Shown here piece by piece: positions 8,909-17,965 of a stretch of DNA of 34,401 bases. The notes beneath the pieces were generated by a model. The model saw nothing but the letters and a program-made list of their open reading frames with translations, made no database searches and had not been told where the DNA came from. Each line of letters opens with the position of its first letter. The first letter of the stretch is position 1. The position numbers and the translations under genes are program-made. The stretch covers positions 1-34,401 of the forward strand of contig JALWIX010000106.1 of assembly GCA_027082175.1 (NCBI GenBank). The letters are read 5' to 3'. The DNA is from Campylobacterales bacterium (lineage in GTDB: Bacteria; Campylobacterota; Campylobacteria; Campylobacterales; Nitratiruptoraceae).

Positions 8909-10096
8909 ATGAAAAAGATCATTATTGTGGGAGGAGGTTATGGCGGCATAAAAGCTTTAGAGACATTCGCGCTATATGATGAAGATTTAGAAGTAACTTT
9001 GATTGATCAACACACTTATCACTATCTACAAACAGAAAGCTACGATCTTGTAGCTTCTAAAATTCCGATTGAAGAAACATTCATCTATCTTCCCTCTCTT
9101 GTTGCGAGTTTTGAAAAAAATTTCAAATTTATATGTGATGAGGCTTTAGATATAAAAGAGAATACGCTCATATGCAAAAACAGAGAATATGAGTTTGATT
9201 ATCTTATCATAGCTACCGGTAGCGTAACAAAATTTCTAAAAGGATTTGAGGAGAAAGGAAAAAACTCATTGGGAGTTAAAAGCTTAAGGGCAGCTCTTAA
9301 AGTCAAACAGTATTTTGAAAAAGAGCTTTTTGACAGACTAGAACCACAAATCGCAAAAAATAGTTTCAATATAGTCGTAATTGGAGGAGGATTAAGCGGT
9401 GTAGAGATAGCATCTGAAATGAGATACTTTTTTAATAGATATTCTAAAAATAACGCTCTTACGTGCGGAAATATCCACATAAAACTTCTCTCTAAACATA
9501 TACTAAAAGGACAAAACGAAAGTACGAGAAAAAAGAGTATCCAAAGACTTGCTGAGTTGGGAGTGGAGATTGTTAAAAATTATGTAAAAGAGATTGACGA
9601 AAAAAGAGTTGTTTTAGATAACGATCAACACATTGACTTTGATTTTGCAATATTTACGGGAGGAATAGAGCCTTCGCCTTTTATAAAAAACATAAGTTTC
9701 AAAAAAGATGAAAAAGGATTTTTGATCGTTGACGAATATTTAAGAATTAAAGAAAATATTTTCGCAATTGGAGATGCGGCAAAACTTATAGATCATTTTG
9801 GAAAAACCGTACCGCCGACGGCTCAAAGCGCAGAGCAAAGCGGCGTTAATGCAGCGAAGAACATTATTTATCATATAAAAGGAGAGCCTTTAGAAAAAGT
9901 AGATATTAAGCTAAGAGGATTAGCCATAGCTCTGGGCGGAAAATATGCGATAGTTTCAACTCCCTTTGGATTTAACATACATGGATTTTTGGGATGGCTT
10001 ATCAAAAAAGGCATAGAAAAATATTATAAAATACCTTTAAAAATCAAAGCGTTAAAAGGATATAAAATCTTAAAACTTTGCCAAAAGGCTGAATAA
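8909..10096 (+). CDS. FAD-dependent pyridine nucleotide-disulfide oxidoreductase, NDH-2-like
   Basis: IIIVGGGYGGIKALETFALY, IVVIGGGLSGVEIASEM, IFAIGDAAKLIDHFGKTVPPTAQSAEQSG. Confidence 0.88.
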   Translation: MKKIIIVGGGYGGIKALETFALYDEDLEVTLIDQHTYHYLQTESYDLVASKIPIEETFIYLPSLVASFEKNFKFICDEALDIKENTLICKNREYEFDYLIIATGSVTKFLKGFEEKGKNSLGVKSLRAALKVKQYFEKELFDRLEPQIAKNSFNIVVIGGGLSGVEIASEMRYFFNRYSKNNALTCGNIHIKLLSKHILKGQNESTRKKSIQRLAELGVEIVKNYVKEIDEKRVVLDNDQHIDFDFAIFTGGIEPSPFIKNISFKKDEKGFLIVDEYLRIKENIFAIGDAAKLIDHFGKTVPPTAQSAEQSGVNAAKNIIYHIKGEPLEKVDIKLRGLAIALGGKYAIVSTPFGFNIHGFLGWLIKKGIEKYYKIPLKIKALKGYKILKLCQKAE

Positions 10097-10578
10097 TGAA
10101 AATATTTTTTATTAGACACGCTAAAGCTTATAAAAGAGAAGAGTGGCATGATGATGATATGTTAAGACCATTGAGCGAAAAAGGTATCAAAGTTAGCGAA
10201 GATTTTTTTGAAAAAATATCTCATATATTTGAGTTTGAAATTATTTTATCTTCAAAAGCGTTAAGGTCTATGCAAACCGCTAAAATAATTCATAAATATT
10301 ATCCCAAAGCGATTTATCAAACCACACAGCTTTTAAATCCTGGAGCGACATATTCGGATATTAAAACTTTGATAAAAGAGTATGAATATTATGATAATAT
10401 TGCTCTTGTGGGACATGAACCGGATATTTCCGAGATTATAAGCGAGCTTTTAGGATGTAGTTTTCTAAGTATTGACGTTAAAAAATCCTCTATTATAGAA
10501 TGTGAAGGCATAAACCTTGAAGAGATGGAGCTTAAATCTCTCCTATATCCCAAACTACTTAAAAGATTAAACGTCTAA
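10096..10578 (+). CDS. Histidine phosphatase family protein (SixA-like)
   Basis: FFIRHAKAYKREEWHDDDMLRPLSEKG, SSKALRSMQTA, ALVGHEPDISE. Confidence 0.85.
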   Translation: MKIFFIRHAKAYKREEWHDDDMLRPLSEKGIKVSEDFFEKISHIFEFEIILSSKALRSMQTAKIIHKYYPKAIYQTTQLLNPGATYSDIKTLIKEYEYYDNIALVGHEPDISEIISELLGCSFLSIDVKKSSIIECEGINLEEMELKSLLYPKLLKRLNV

Positions 10579-10579
10579 A

Positions 10580-10768
10580 ATGAGTACTGATACGGTATCT
10601 AGAGTCGCTATTTTGATATTTATCATAGTTTTTGTTTTGGCTGGCACCTATCTTGAATTTAGGAAACCTAAAAAAAAGATCACGCATCAAAAGATAGACA
10701 AAGACAAATTAAACAAAATTATTTTAGATTCGCTAAAAGAGGAAGAGAATGAAAATAGCCACATTTAA
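10580..10768 (+). CDS. Small single-TM hypothetical protein
   Basis: VAILIFIIVFVLAGTYLEF TM helix; between co-directional genes and overlapping xth. Confidence 0.6.
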   Translation: MSTDTVSRVAILIFIIVFVLAGTYLEFRKPKKKITHQKIDKDKLNKIILDSLKEEENENSHI

Positions 10769-11528
10769 CGTAAACTCGATTCGAGCAAGAAAAGAGCTTG
10801 TCATAAGATGGCTTACCGAAAAGATAGAACTTGATGTATTATGCCTGCAAGAGTTAAAGTGCGAAGATAACAATTTTCCTTTTGAAGATTTTGAAAAACT
10901 GGGGTTTATGTGTGAGGTTTACGGACAAAAAGCATATAACGGGGTAGCAATCTGCTCAAAACTAGGTTTTGAAAATGTTCAAAAAGGTTTTGGCGACGAT
11001 TATTGGGATAGAGAAAAAAGATTTATTAGAGCAAAGATCAAAGGTGTGGATATATTAAACGTTTATGTCCCCCACGGCGATATCGAAGGAGATAGACACG
11101 CTTACAAATTGGAGTTTTACAGGCATCTAAAAGAGTATATTTTAAATAATTTTGATATTAACGCAGATAAAATAGCGTTGTTAGGAGATATGAATGTAGC
11201 GAGAGACGAGATAGATGTTTGGGAGCCTGAACTGTTACGAGGAACAGTAGGTTTTATGGATGACGAGAGAAAAAGTTTTGAAGAGCTTTTATCAATCGGT
11301 CTTGTTGATCTATATAGAAAGTTCCATCCCAAAAAACACGGATTTACCTGGTGGGATTATAGGAATGCCGCTGTTTGGAGAGATGAAGGAATGAGGATAG
11401 ATTATATTTTGACTTCTCCAGCTTTAACATTAAATTCTAAAAATATAGAAGTAGATATGTGGACAAGACGCAGACGCAAACCTACTCCTAGCGATCATGC
11501 GCCGGTAGTTGCTGAATTTGTAATGTAA
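10749..11528 (+). CDS. xth: Exodeoxyribonuclease III (AP endonuclease)
   Basis: MKIATFNVNSIRARK, LCLQELKCED, GDMNVARDEID, WWDYR, RIDYILTS, SDHAPVVAEF. Confidence 0.96.
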   Translation: MKIATFNVNSIRARKELVIRWLTEKIELDVLCLQELKCEDNNFPFEDFEKLGFMCEVYGQKAYNGVAICSKLGFENVQKGFGDDYWDREKRFIRAKIKGVDILNVYVPHGDIEGDRHAYKLEFYRHLKEYILNNFDINADKIALLGDMNVARDEIDVWEPELLRGTVGFMDDERKSFEELLSIGLVDLYRKFHPKKHGFTWWDYRNAAVWRDEGMRIDYILTSPALTLNSKNIEVDMWTRRRRKPTPSDHAPVVAEFVM

Positions 11529-11535
11529 CGAAAAA

Positions 11536-11958
11536 TTAGGATACTTTTTTATCATCTTTTAAACACTCACGGCATATTCCTTGAACGGAAACGTCAATCT
11601 CGTCTATACTAAACTCTTTATCTATCTCTTGATAGATACAAGAGGTATCTACTTTTATATCGAATACTTTTTGACAACTTTTGCAGAAAAAATGAGCATG
11701 TTTATATTTTGTTATCTCATATTTTGTTTTTACTCCCGGAAGTTTCACTTCATTTAAAAGGCCTTTTTGGACCATCGAATTTATATTTTTATATATCGTT
11801 GCTGTAGATATTGTAGGAATAACGCTCTTAACTCTACTTTCTAACTCCTCTATACTCAAATGTCCCGCATCCATTAACTCTTTTAAAAAAATAATACGTT
11901 GCGGCGTCGCTTTAAGATTATATTGTTTTAGTAAACTCGTAAAGTCTAATTGTTGCAT
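11536..11958 (-). CDS. Fur-family regulator (Fur/PerR-like)
   Basis: LKATPQRIIFLKELMDAGHLSIEEL, ISTATIYKNINSMVQKGLL, HAHFFCKSCQKVFD, CRECL. Confidence 0.92.
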   Translation of the reverse strand: MQQLDFTSLLKQYNLKATPQRIIFLKELMDAGHLSIEELESRVKSVIPTISTATIYKNINSMVQKGLLNEVKLPGVKTKYEITKYKHAHFFCKSCQKVFDIKVDTSCIYQEIDKEFSIDEIDVSVQGICRECLKDDKKVS

Positions 11959-12091
11959 AAGTCCCCCTAAAAATTTTTGAACAAGCTTTTTAACATATAA
12001 ATATTTAATATTCCTTGACTATATACTTTTAAAACTAAAACATATATATACTATAAACTTTCCATTTTGTCAATTGAGACTTATTTTCTAG

Positions 12092-12107
12092 TAATATATA
12101 TATATTA
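12092..12107. promoter_or_regulatory. 16-bp A/T palindrome in the fur/ferritin-like divergent promoter
   Basis: taatatatatatatta, flanked ctag/gata; possible Fur/PerR-family operator, but low complexity. Confidence 0.35.
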
Positions 12108-12218
12108 GATAATATTTTTTTTCATTTAATATACTTTTAAGTCAAAAATGGAGATAATTATTAAAAGAAAAATTTTTTCTTTTGATTTTTTTATGAAATT
12201 TCTACTAAAGGATAAAAA

Positions 12219-12725
12219 ATGGCAAGAAAAGGTATAAGCATATTAAAAGGAATTGATGCAAATGAGGTAATCGCGCTTTTAAACAAAGCGTATGCTGACG
12301 AATGGTTGGCATATTATCAATATTATATAGAGTCAAAAGTAATAAAAGGCATTATGAAAGATTCAGTAGTGGCGGAACTTGATCAACACGCGGCAGATGA
12401 GCTCAGACATGCGACTATGATAGCGGAAAGGATTTTACAGCTTGGCGGAACGCCTTTGCTTCATCCAAAAGATTGGTTTTCTTACGCGAACTGCAGTTAT
12501 GAAACTCCTACAAATCCAGATGTTTTAAATATATTGGATCAAGCCATCAAAGGCGAGCAGTGTGCAATAGATATCTACTCAAAATTAGCTGAAATAACTC
12601 AAGGCAAAGATATAGTCACCTATGATATAGTATCATCTATTTTAGCCGATGAAGTCGAACATGAAGAAGATTTGCAAGCGCTTTACGAAGATATTAGCGA
12701 ATTTATCGAACAATTCAAAAGATAA
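12219..12725 (+). CDS. Ferritin-like/bacterioferritin-like diiron protein
   Basis: LNKAYADEWLAYYQYYIES, DQHAADELRHATMIAERILQLGGTPLL, EQCAIDIYSKLAE, ILADEVEHEEDLQ: paired ExxH diiron helices. Confidence 0.85.
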   Translation: MARKGISILKGIDANEVIALLNKAYADEWLAYYQYYIESKVIKGIMKDSVVAELDQHAADELRHATMIAERILQLGGTPLLHPKDWFSYANCSYETPTNPDVLNILDQAIKGEQCAIDIYSKLAEITQGKDIVTYDIVSSILADEVEHEEDLQALYEDISEFIEQFKR

Positions 12726-13836
12726 CTGTTCGCAAAATTTTAAAATCCGAAAACTCTTCTAAATCCAGTTTTTTAGCTAAAACTGGATTTAGAGGATAAT
12801 ATCCAAATTCAGCTTTTATTACGTCTTTTTCTTTAGGAATATATTTAAAAGTCACATTTTTGCTCTCATTTGCTTTTAACATAGTATCTTTTAAAATCTC
12901 TGTGGCCTCCCAAAGTGGAACTTTCTTGCCGTTTTTGCCGAAAATTTTTAAAAATCTCTTTTCAAATTCCGCTATTTTTTTACCTTTATTTGTTATAGTC
13001 ACTTTCAACACCGCAACTCTCATAGGATGTAAAAAAATATCATGCGGAGCCCTGTTTTTTATCTTTATAGTTAAAAATTTATTGTTTTCAATACTTAATT
13101 CTATATATTTGCTCAAAAACTCTGGAGTGTTGTAAACTCCGCTAAACCCGTGATATCTATGAGTTTTAGTATCTATATGATTTACAAAACTTCCGGCAAC
13201 TTTTGGCATATGACAAGTTATACAGTTTTCCTTCGTATTATCTTCAAACTGCGTTTTACATATTAGGAAATCTTTTTGGTTTCTCTTATGAGAATGACAC
13301 CCTAAACAGACTTTACCGTTTTTAAAAAGTTCATTGGTAGTATCGATAGTATGATAAGGAGAGCCGCTTGTAGATACGAAAACGCCCTTTTTTATACGAT
13401 ACTCTTTAACTCCCTCTATATCTTTATCATTGGCGTAAAAATATCTTTTTTTATCGTTAATAATATTTTGATTCATTTTAGCGTGCTCTTTTATATCTTT
13501 AATCCTGTGACAGTAAGCGCAGGAAATCGCCTCTAATTGCCCTTTGTCATCACTTTTAGGCATAGCTTTTTGCGAAGATTTTAATTTTTTCAACAGATCG
13601 TTATCGGTAGGGGTATGACACTTTGCGCACTGATATCTCTCTTTTTTTGATAAAGGATGAATCGAAAATATTTTGCCGTGAATCTTATCTCTAAAAATGG
13701 TAGATTTAAAATGCATTGAACTCACAAACTCTTTATATATCAGTGGATGGCATGCTTTGCATACCTTATTTGCGGTATATTCCTCGGCTAGGATAGAAAT
13801 TGTCAACATTAAAATCAGCAAAAAACTCTTTTTCAT
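12715..13836 (-). CDS. Periplasmic pentaheme c-type cytochrome (cytochrome c554-like)
   Basis: Signal peptide MKKSFLLILMLTISILA; five CxxCH sites (CKACH, CAKCH, CAYCH, CLGCH, CITCH). Confidence 0.87.
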   Translation of the reverse strand: MKKSFLLILMLTISILAEEYTANKVCKACHPLIYKEFVSSMHFKSTIFRDKIHGKIFSIHPLSKKERYQCAKCHTPTDNDLLKKLKSSQKAMPKSDDKGQLEAISCAYCHRIKDIKEHAKMNQNIINDKKRYFYANDKDIEGVKEYRIKKGVFVSTSGSPYHTIDTTNELFKNGKVCLGCHSHKRNQKDFLICKTQFEDNTKENCITCHMPKVAGSFVNHIDTKTHRYHGFSGVYNTPEFLSKYIELSIENNKFLTIKIKNRAPHDIFLHPMRVAVLKVTITNKGKKIAEFEKRFLKIFGKNGKKVPLWEATEILKDTMLKANESKNVTFKYIPKEKDVIKAEFGYYPLNPVLAKKLDLEEFSDFKILRTVIF

Positions 13837-13912
13837 TATACTTTTTCCTAAAATTTTTTCGTGATGTTATCTAAAAAACATATTTTAGTGTTTGATAAAA
13901 ATCAAAAATCGA

Positions 13913-15013
13913 CTATCCCAATACAATCGGTATTTTTAAGCGTTCTTTACCCCTTAACACTTCGATAACAACTTCATCGCCTATAGATTTCTCATCAAGA
14001 TACTCTTCTAATTCTTTAAAAGAAGCTACTTTTTTTCCATCTATAGCGGTTATAATATCTCCAAACATTATAGAACCGTCCGAATAGATTTTTGCTGGAA
14101 CCAACCCTACTTTAAAAGCGCCGCTACCAGGCTGTACGCCCAAAACGGCTACTCCCTCAATACCAAATCTTTTTTTTAAAAGAGTGTTCATTCTATCATC
14201 GCTCTCTATTCCAAGAGTAGGTTTTATATATTTGCCATATGCGATAAGTTGAGATACAACTCTGTTTACCAGATCAACGGGAATAGCAAAGCCTATGCCG
14301 GCGTTTGCTCCACTAGGACTATAAATAGCGGTATTTACGCCTATAACTCTTCCGGCGCTATCTAGTAAAGGTCCTCCAGAATTTCCTGGATTTATCGCCG
14401 CATCAGTTTGGATAGCATGTTTTATTTTTACTCCATTTCCTTCATCTATAACTCTATCTAAAGCTGAAATAATGCCCGTAGTCATAGTCCAATCTAAACC
14501 GAAAGGGTTTCCAATGGCATATACAATCTGCCCTACCCTTAAATCTTTGCTACTGCCAATAATAACCGGCTTCATAATACCGGGAATAGGCTTAATTTTC
14601 AAAACGGCCAGGTCGTGGCTAGGATCAGCTCCCACTAAAATCGCATCGTAGTCTTGACCGTTGCTAAGTCGCACTCTAGCTTCACTTGCTCCCTCTATAA
14701 CGTGATAGTTTGTAACAATATGCCCAAACTCATCCCAAATAAATCCGCTTCCCGTTCCTCTTGGCACGTTAAATACGCTAAGACTCCAATAATCCACAAC
14801 AGTTTGCAGCGTCGATATATATACGACGCTATCTTTGTTTTTCTCAAAAATCTCTATATTTGTTTTTTCTAAGGAGCTAAGCTCGCCTCTTGGAGTAACA
14901 GGTTTTGGTTTTGCGGATATTAAAACTTCTAAAAAAGGAATCATTTCCCAAACAATCATCAATATCGTAAAAGCAAGCGTATATGCAAAAACTCTTTTAT
15001 AAAAGTTCATCAC
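13913..15013 (-). CDS. Membrane-anchored trypsin-like serine protease with PDZ domain (DegS/HtrA-like)
   Basis: GSGFIWDEFGHIVTNYHVIEGA, DPSHDLAVLKI, IQTDAAINPGNSGGPLLDSAGRVIGVNTAI; N-terminal TM helix; single PDZ-like C-terminus. Confidence 0.92.
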   Translation of the reverse strand: MMNFYKRVFAYTLAFTILMIVWEMIPFLEVLISAKPKPVTPRGELSSLEKTNIEIFEKNKDSVVYISTLQTVVDYWSLSVFNVPRGTGSGFIWDEFGHIVTNYHVIEGASEARVRLSNGQDYDAILVGADPSHDLAVLKIKPIPGIMKPVIIGSSKDLRVGQIVYAIGNPFGLDWTMTTGIISALDRVIDEGNGVKIKHAIQTDAAINPGNSGGPLLDSAGRVIGVNTAIYSPSGANAGIGFAIPVDLVNRVVSQLIAYGKYIKPTLGIESDDRMNTLLKKRFGIEGVAVLGVQPGSGAFKVGLVPAKIYSDGSIMFGDIITAIDGKKVASFKELEEYLDEKSIGDEVVIEVLRGKERLKIPIVLG

Positions 15014-15106
15014 ATGCCTTTTTTTTTAGAAATTTTACTAAAAAGAGACTTTATAAAAACAAAAAATAAAATCGGATAAATTAAGTCCTATTTAAGCAAT
15101 AATGAG

Positions 15107-15112
15107 TATAAT
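15107..15112 (+). promoter_or_regulatory. Candidate -10 box (TATAAT) inside an ATGAG...CTCAT inverted repeat
   Basis: aATGAGtataattCTCATa (15102-15118), about 37 nt upstream of the 51-aa ORF. Confidence 0.5.
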
Positions 15113-15148
15113 TCTCATATTCAAATAAATAAAAAACAAGGAGACGTA

Positions 15149-15304
15149 ATGAAAAAGATAGTTTTAGGTTTGGCAACGTTTGCGGCGGTAAGTTTCGCAG
15201 GGGAGTATCTAAATCCGTACTGGTTCCAAGATGGCGAAAAAGAGATGATTAAAAAAGATTATATAGAATCAAAAACTACTCAACAACAAATTTCCAAAAA
15301 ATAA
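15149..15304 (+). CDS. Small (51 aa) predicted exported protein
   Basis: aaggagacgtaATG with translation MKKIVLGLATFAAVSFAGEYLNPYWFQDGEKEMIKKDYIESKTTQQQISKK*; signal peptide-like N-terminus, strong SD, upstream TATAAT, downstream hairpin; below ORF-track cutoff. Confidence 0.75.
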   Translation: MKKIVLGLATFAAVSFAGEYLNPYWFQDGEKEMIKKDYIESKTTQQQISKK

Positions 15305-15341
15305 AAGTTTAGCCGCACATTTTAAGTGCGGCGATACTTTT
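15303..15341. terminator. Bidirectional terminator hairpin overlapping the 3' end of the convergent CDS
   Basis: AAAAGT-tta-GCCGCAC-attttaa-GTGCGGC-gat-ACTTTT. Confidence 0.75.
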
Positions 15342-15764
15342 AATCTTTTCCTCTTCAAACTTTAATAGGATCGCTTTTTTTTCATTATTTCCATTATATA
15401 TTATTACGGCATAGTCATCATCTTCAAAAACAGCCTCAATTTTTGAACAATTTTTTACGAAATCTTTTAAAAATAGAGTTTTTTCGTTATCTACACTCAA
15501 ATTTTTCATCTTTTCAACACTATCTTCATTTATACTTTTTAAAAACTCTCTACTCTTTTTGCAATTTAGTTTACTTTTATCGTTTTTGGTACTTTTAGAG
15601 TATATTTTTTCATATGTCTCATCATCTACCAAAATATACGTTATTTTTTTGCCGTCTTCAACCACCTCTTCAGAAGCAATTTTGTTTTGAAGAGTAAGTT
15701 TAATAATCTCAAATCTGCTTTTTCTTAAAAATCTTGCATATTTTCCTAAAGGAACTCTCTTCAT
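15309..15764 (-). CDS. Conserved hypothetical protein; N-terminus resembles an excisionase-like DNA-binding/HTH segment
   Basis: 151-aa ORF upstream of a clear terminator and co-directional with dprA; KYARFLRKSRFEIIKLTLQNKIASEEVVEDGKKITYILVDDETYEKI. Confidence 0.7.
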   Translation of the reverse strand: MKRVPLGKYARFLRKSRFEIIKLTLQNKIASEEVVEDGKKITYILVDDETYEKIYSKSTKNDKSKLNCKKSREFLKSINEDSVEKMKNLSVDNEKTLFLKDFVKNCSKIEAVFEDDDYAVIIYNGNNEKKAILLKFEEEKIKSIAALKMCG

Positions 15765-15807
15765 GACATCTCCAATTAAAATTTTGTCTTAACTATTTTT
15801 CAAAATG

Positions 15808-16578
15808 TTAGCCTCTTCCTTTATATACGATTTTACCGCTAATTATCTCTATTTCTCCCATCAATTCCGCTTCAAAAATTTTTTGAGAATATTTTTTTAC
15901 CGCTTCTTCATAAGGGGGAGAACTTTTTAGATATTCGGTAAAAGAATCGCTTTTTAAGTTTAAAGTTTTAAATCTTTCACAAAATTCATCAATATCGTAA
16001 ATAGGTTCGGCCAAAGAGTTTTTTAAAAGATAGTTTGTTCCTAAACTCTCATTTGCTCTGTGAGGCAACACATATATCTTTTTTCTCTTTTTTAAGGCAA
16101 TCTCTGCGCTTCTCATAGAACCGCTGCCCATATCGGCCTCTGTTATAATCAAAAACTCTCCTAACGCCACAACCATTTCGTTTCTAACAACAAAGCTCCA
16201 CGGAGCCGGTTTAAAACCTTTCTCAAAACGGCTTATCACCAAACCCTTCTCTTCTATCTTCTTTATCAAAGATATATTTGCCGCCGGATATCTTATATCT
16301 ACTCCGCCCGGCATAACGGCTATAGTATTTTTAGCTTCGGCGCCTTTATGCGCTATAGCATCCACTCCCAAAGCCGCGCCGCTTACTATAACATATCCTC
16401 TTTGCGATAGCATTTTTGCAAGTTTAAAAGTAAACTCCTTTGTATAGTTTAATGGTCTTCTGCTTCCGACTATAGAGATTTTAGGTTTCTGTAAAATAGA
16501 GATATCCCCTTTGTAATAAATCTTATCTAAGTTTAACTCTTTAAACTCATCAATCTTTCTTGCTTCTATATCTCTCAT
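15808..16578 (-). CDS. dprA: DNA-processing protein DprA (natural transformation)
   Basis: KISIVGSRRPLNYTKEF, VIVSGAALGVDAIAHKGAE, TIAVMPGGVDIRYPAAN, RNEMVVALGEFLIITEADMGSGSMRSAEIAL. Confidence 0.95.
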   Translation of the reverse strand: MRDIEARKIDEFKELNLDKIYYKGDISILQKPKISIVGSRRPLNYTKEFTFKLAKMLSQRGYVIVSGAALGVDAIAHKGAEAKNTIAVMPGGVDIRYPAANISLIKKIEEKGLVISRFEKGFKPAPWSFVVRNEMVVALGEFLIITEADMGSGSMRSAEIALKKRKKIYVLPHRANESLGTNYLLKNSLAEPIYDIDEFCERFKTLNLKSDSFTEYLKSSPPYEEAVKKYSQKIFEAELMGEIEIISGKIVYKGRG

Positions 16579-16585
16579 AAAAAAC

Positions 16586-17923
16586 CTAAAAATAGTTGTT
16601 CCAAAAAACTATGGCTACAAGAGAGACAATAAATACTCCTATCATATTGATTATAAAACCGATTTTTGCCATCTCTTTTACTTTTATTACTCTACTAGAC
16701 ATAATAATAGCGTTTGGAGGTGTTGCGATAGGGAGCATAAAAGCGTAACTAGCGGCGATAGTCGCCGTAAACAGTAAAATCTCCGGATTTAGCGAGCTAT
16801 TTTTGGCAAATTCGTAAAATATAGGCAAAGCTATGGAGGTTAAAGCGGTATTGCTCGTTATTTCCGTCGAAAAAGAGACAAACAACGCCACTAAAAAAAG
16901 AATCAGCAACATAGGAACGCCCGAAAAGATTTCAAAGTATGAGGCCAATGAAGAAGCAAGACCGGTTTTTATAAAAGCTGTAGCTATGCTAAATCCAGCT
17001 CCAAACAAAAAAATAATTTCATAAGGTATCTCTTTAAAATCTTCCCATTTCAATATTCCCACTCCAGGCAAAAAAGGCAAAAGACCAAACAAAAGCAAAA
17101 GTATTTTCTCGTTCAATCCAAGTCCACTGTAAAACGGTTTTATAGGAGCGTTTAAAATAAGAAGTAAAACAAGAAATATTAAAATTATAGATAATTTTTT
17201 CTGCTGTGTTGTCAAAGGTGTAGTTTTGGCGCCTACTTTTGCTCCTAAAACCTCATCTTTTACGCTTCTTGAAAGAAGATAAGGAACAACTAAAAGCATT
17301 GCGGCTACGACAGGAAAAGTTAACATTATCCATTCTAAAAAAGTAGGCGCCGTTAAATTTACCTCTTCTAAAAAACCTAAAAATATTAAGTTAGGAGGAG
17401 TGCCGATTGGTGTAAAAATACCTCCTATGCTTGCGCCGTAAGCCGTGGCTATCAAAAACTTTACCTTAAGTTTTAGATTATGCGTTAAAAAAAGAGCTAT
17501 CGGCATTATCATAAGGGTAACCGTAGTATTTGATAAAAATGAGCTTAGAGCTGCGGAAGTTATAGCCAAAGAGTAAATTATCCCTTTTGGAGTATTTGGG
17601 AAAAAAGATAAAAGTTTTTGAGCGATTATTTCGTGTAGTTTTGTCTTTTGCATAGCCACTGCAAGTAAAAAACCGCCTATAAATAAAAATATGATAGGTT
17701 TAGAGTAGTTTGGAGCCACACTTTTTAACTCAACGATTCCTAATGCTGGAAAAAGTATAAGAGGAAATAAAGAGACTACTCCCAACGGAAGCCCTTCATT
17801 ACTCCATAATACCACTAAAAAGGCGACTACTCCTATTAGTTTTGCTTGAAGTGGCTCAAACACATAATAACTTAAAATAAAAAAGAGTAAAGATACGCCC
17901 GCGGCAATTAATATTTTACGCAT
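16586..17923 (-). CDS. SLC13/DASS-family sodium:anion symporter
   Basis: LSSFLSNTTVTLMIMPIA, IGGIFTPIGTPPNLIFLGF, EITSNTALTSIALPI, MLPIATPPNAIIMSS; about 11 TM helices. Confidence 0.92.
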   Translation of the reverse strand: MRKILIAAGVSLLFFILSYYVFEPLQAKLIGVVAFLVVLWSNEGLPLGVVSLFPLILFPALGIVELKSVAPNYSKPIIFLFIGGFLLAVAMQKTKLHEIIAQKLLSFFPNTPKGIIYSLAITSAALSSFLSNTTVTLMIMPIALFLTHNLKLKVKFLIATAYGASIGGIFTPIGTPPNLIFLGFLEEVNLTAPTFLEWIMLTFPVVAAMLLVVPYLLSRSVKDEVLGAKVGAKTTPLTTQQKKLSIILIFLVLLLILNAPIKPFYSGLGLNEKILLLLFGLLPFLPGVGILKWEDFKEIPYEIIFLFGAGFSIATAFIKTGLASSLASYFEIFSGVPMLLILFLVALFVSFSTEITSNTALTSIALPIFYEFAKNSSLNPEILLFTATIAASYAFMLPIATPPNAIIMSSRVIKVKEMAKIGFIINMIGVFIVSLVAIVFWNNYF

Positions 17924-17940
17924 AATTTGCCTTTATTTCT

Positions 17941-17964
17941 TTGGTATATTGGTGTATTTGTATA
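17941..17964 (+). repeat. Three imperfect 8-bp tandem units
   Basis: ttggtata|ttggtgta|tttgtata running directly into element copy C. Confidence 0.5.
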
Positions 17965-17965
17965 T

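Noticed and set aside
10580-10768. Toxin or antitoxin role for the 62-aa TM protein
   Set aside because: One TM helix plus a charged tail is not sufficient; it is simply packed between a SixA-like gene and xth.
12090-12110. Confident PerR/Fur box
   Set aside because: The palindrome is pure A/T alternation, so chance is high; kept only as a low-confidence site.
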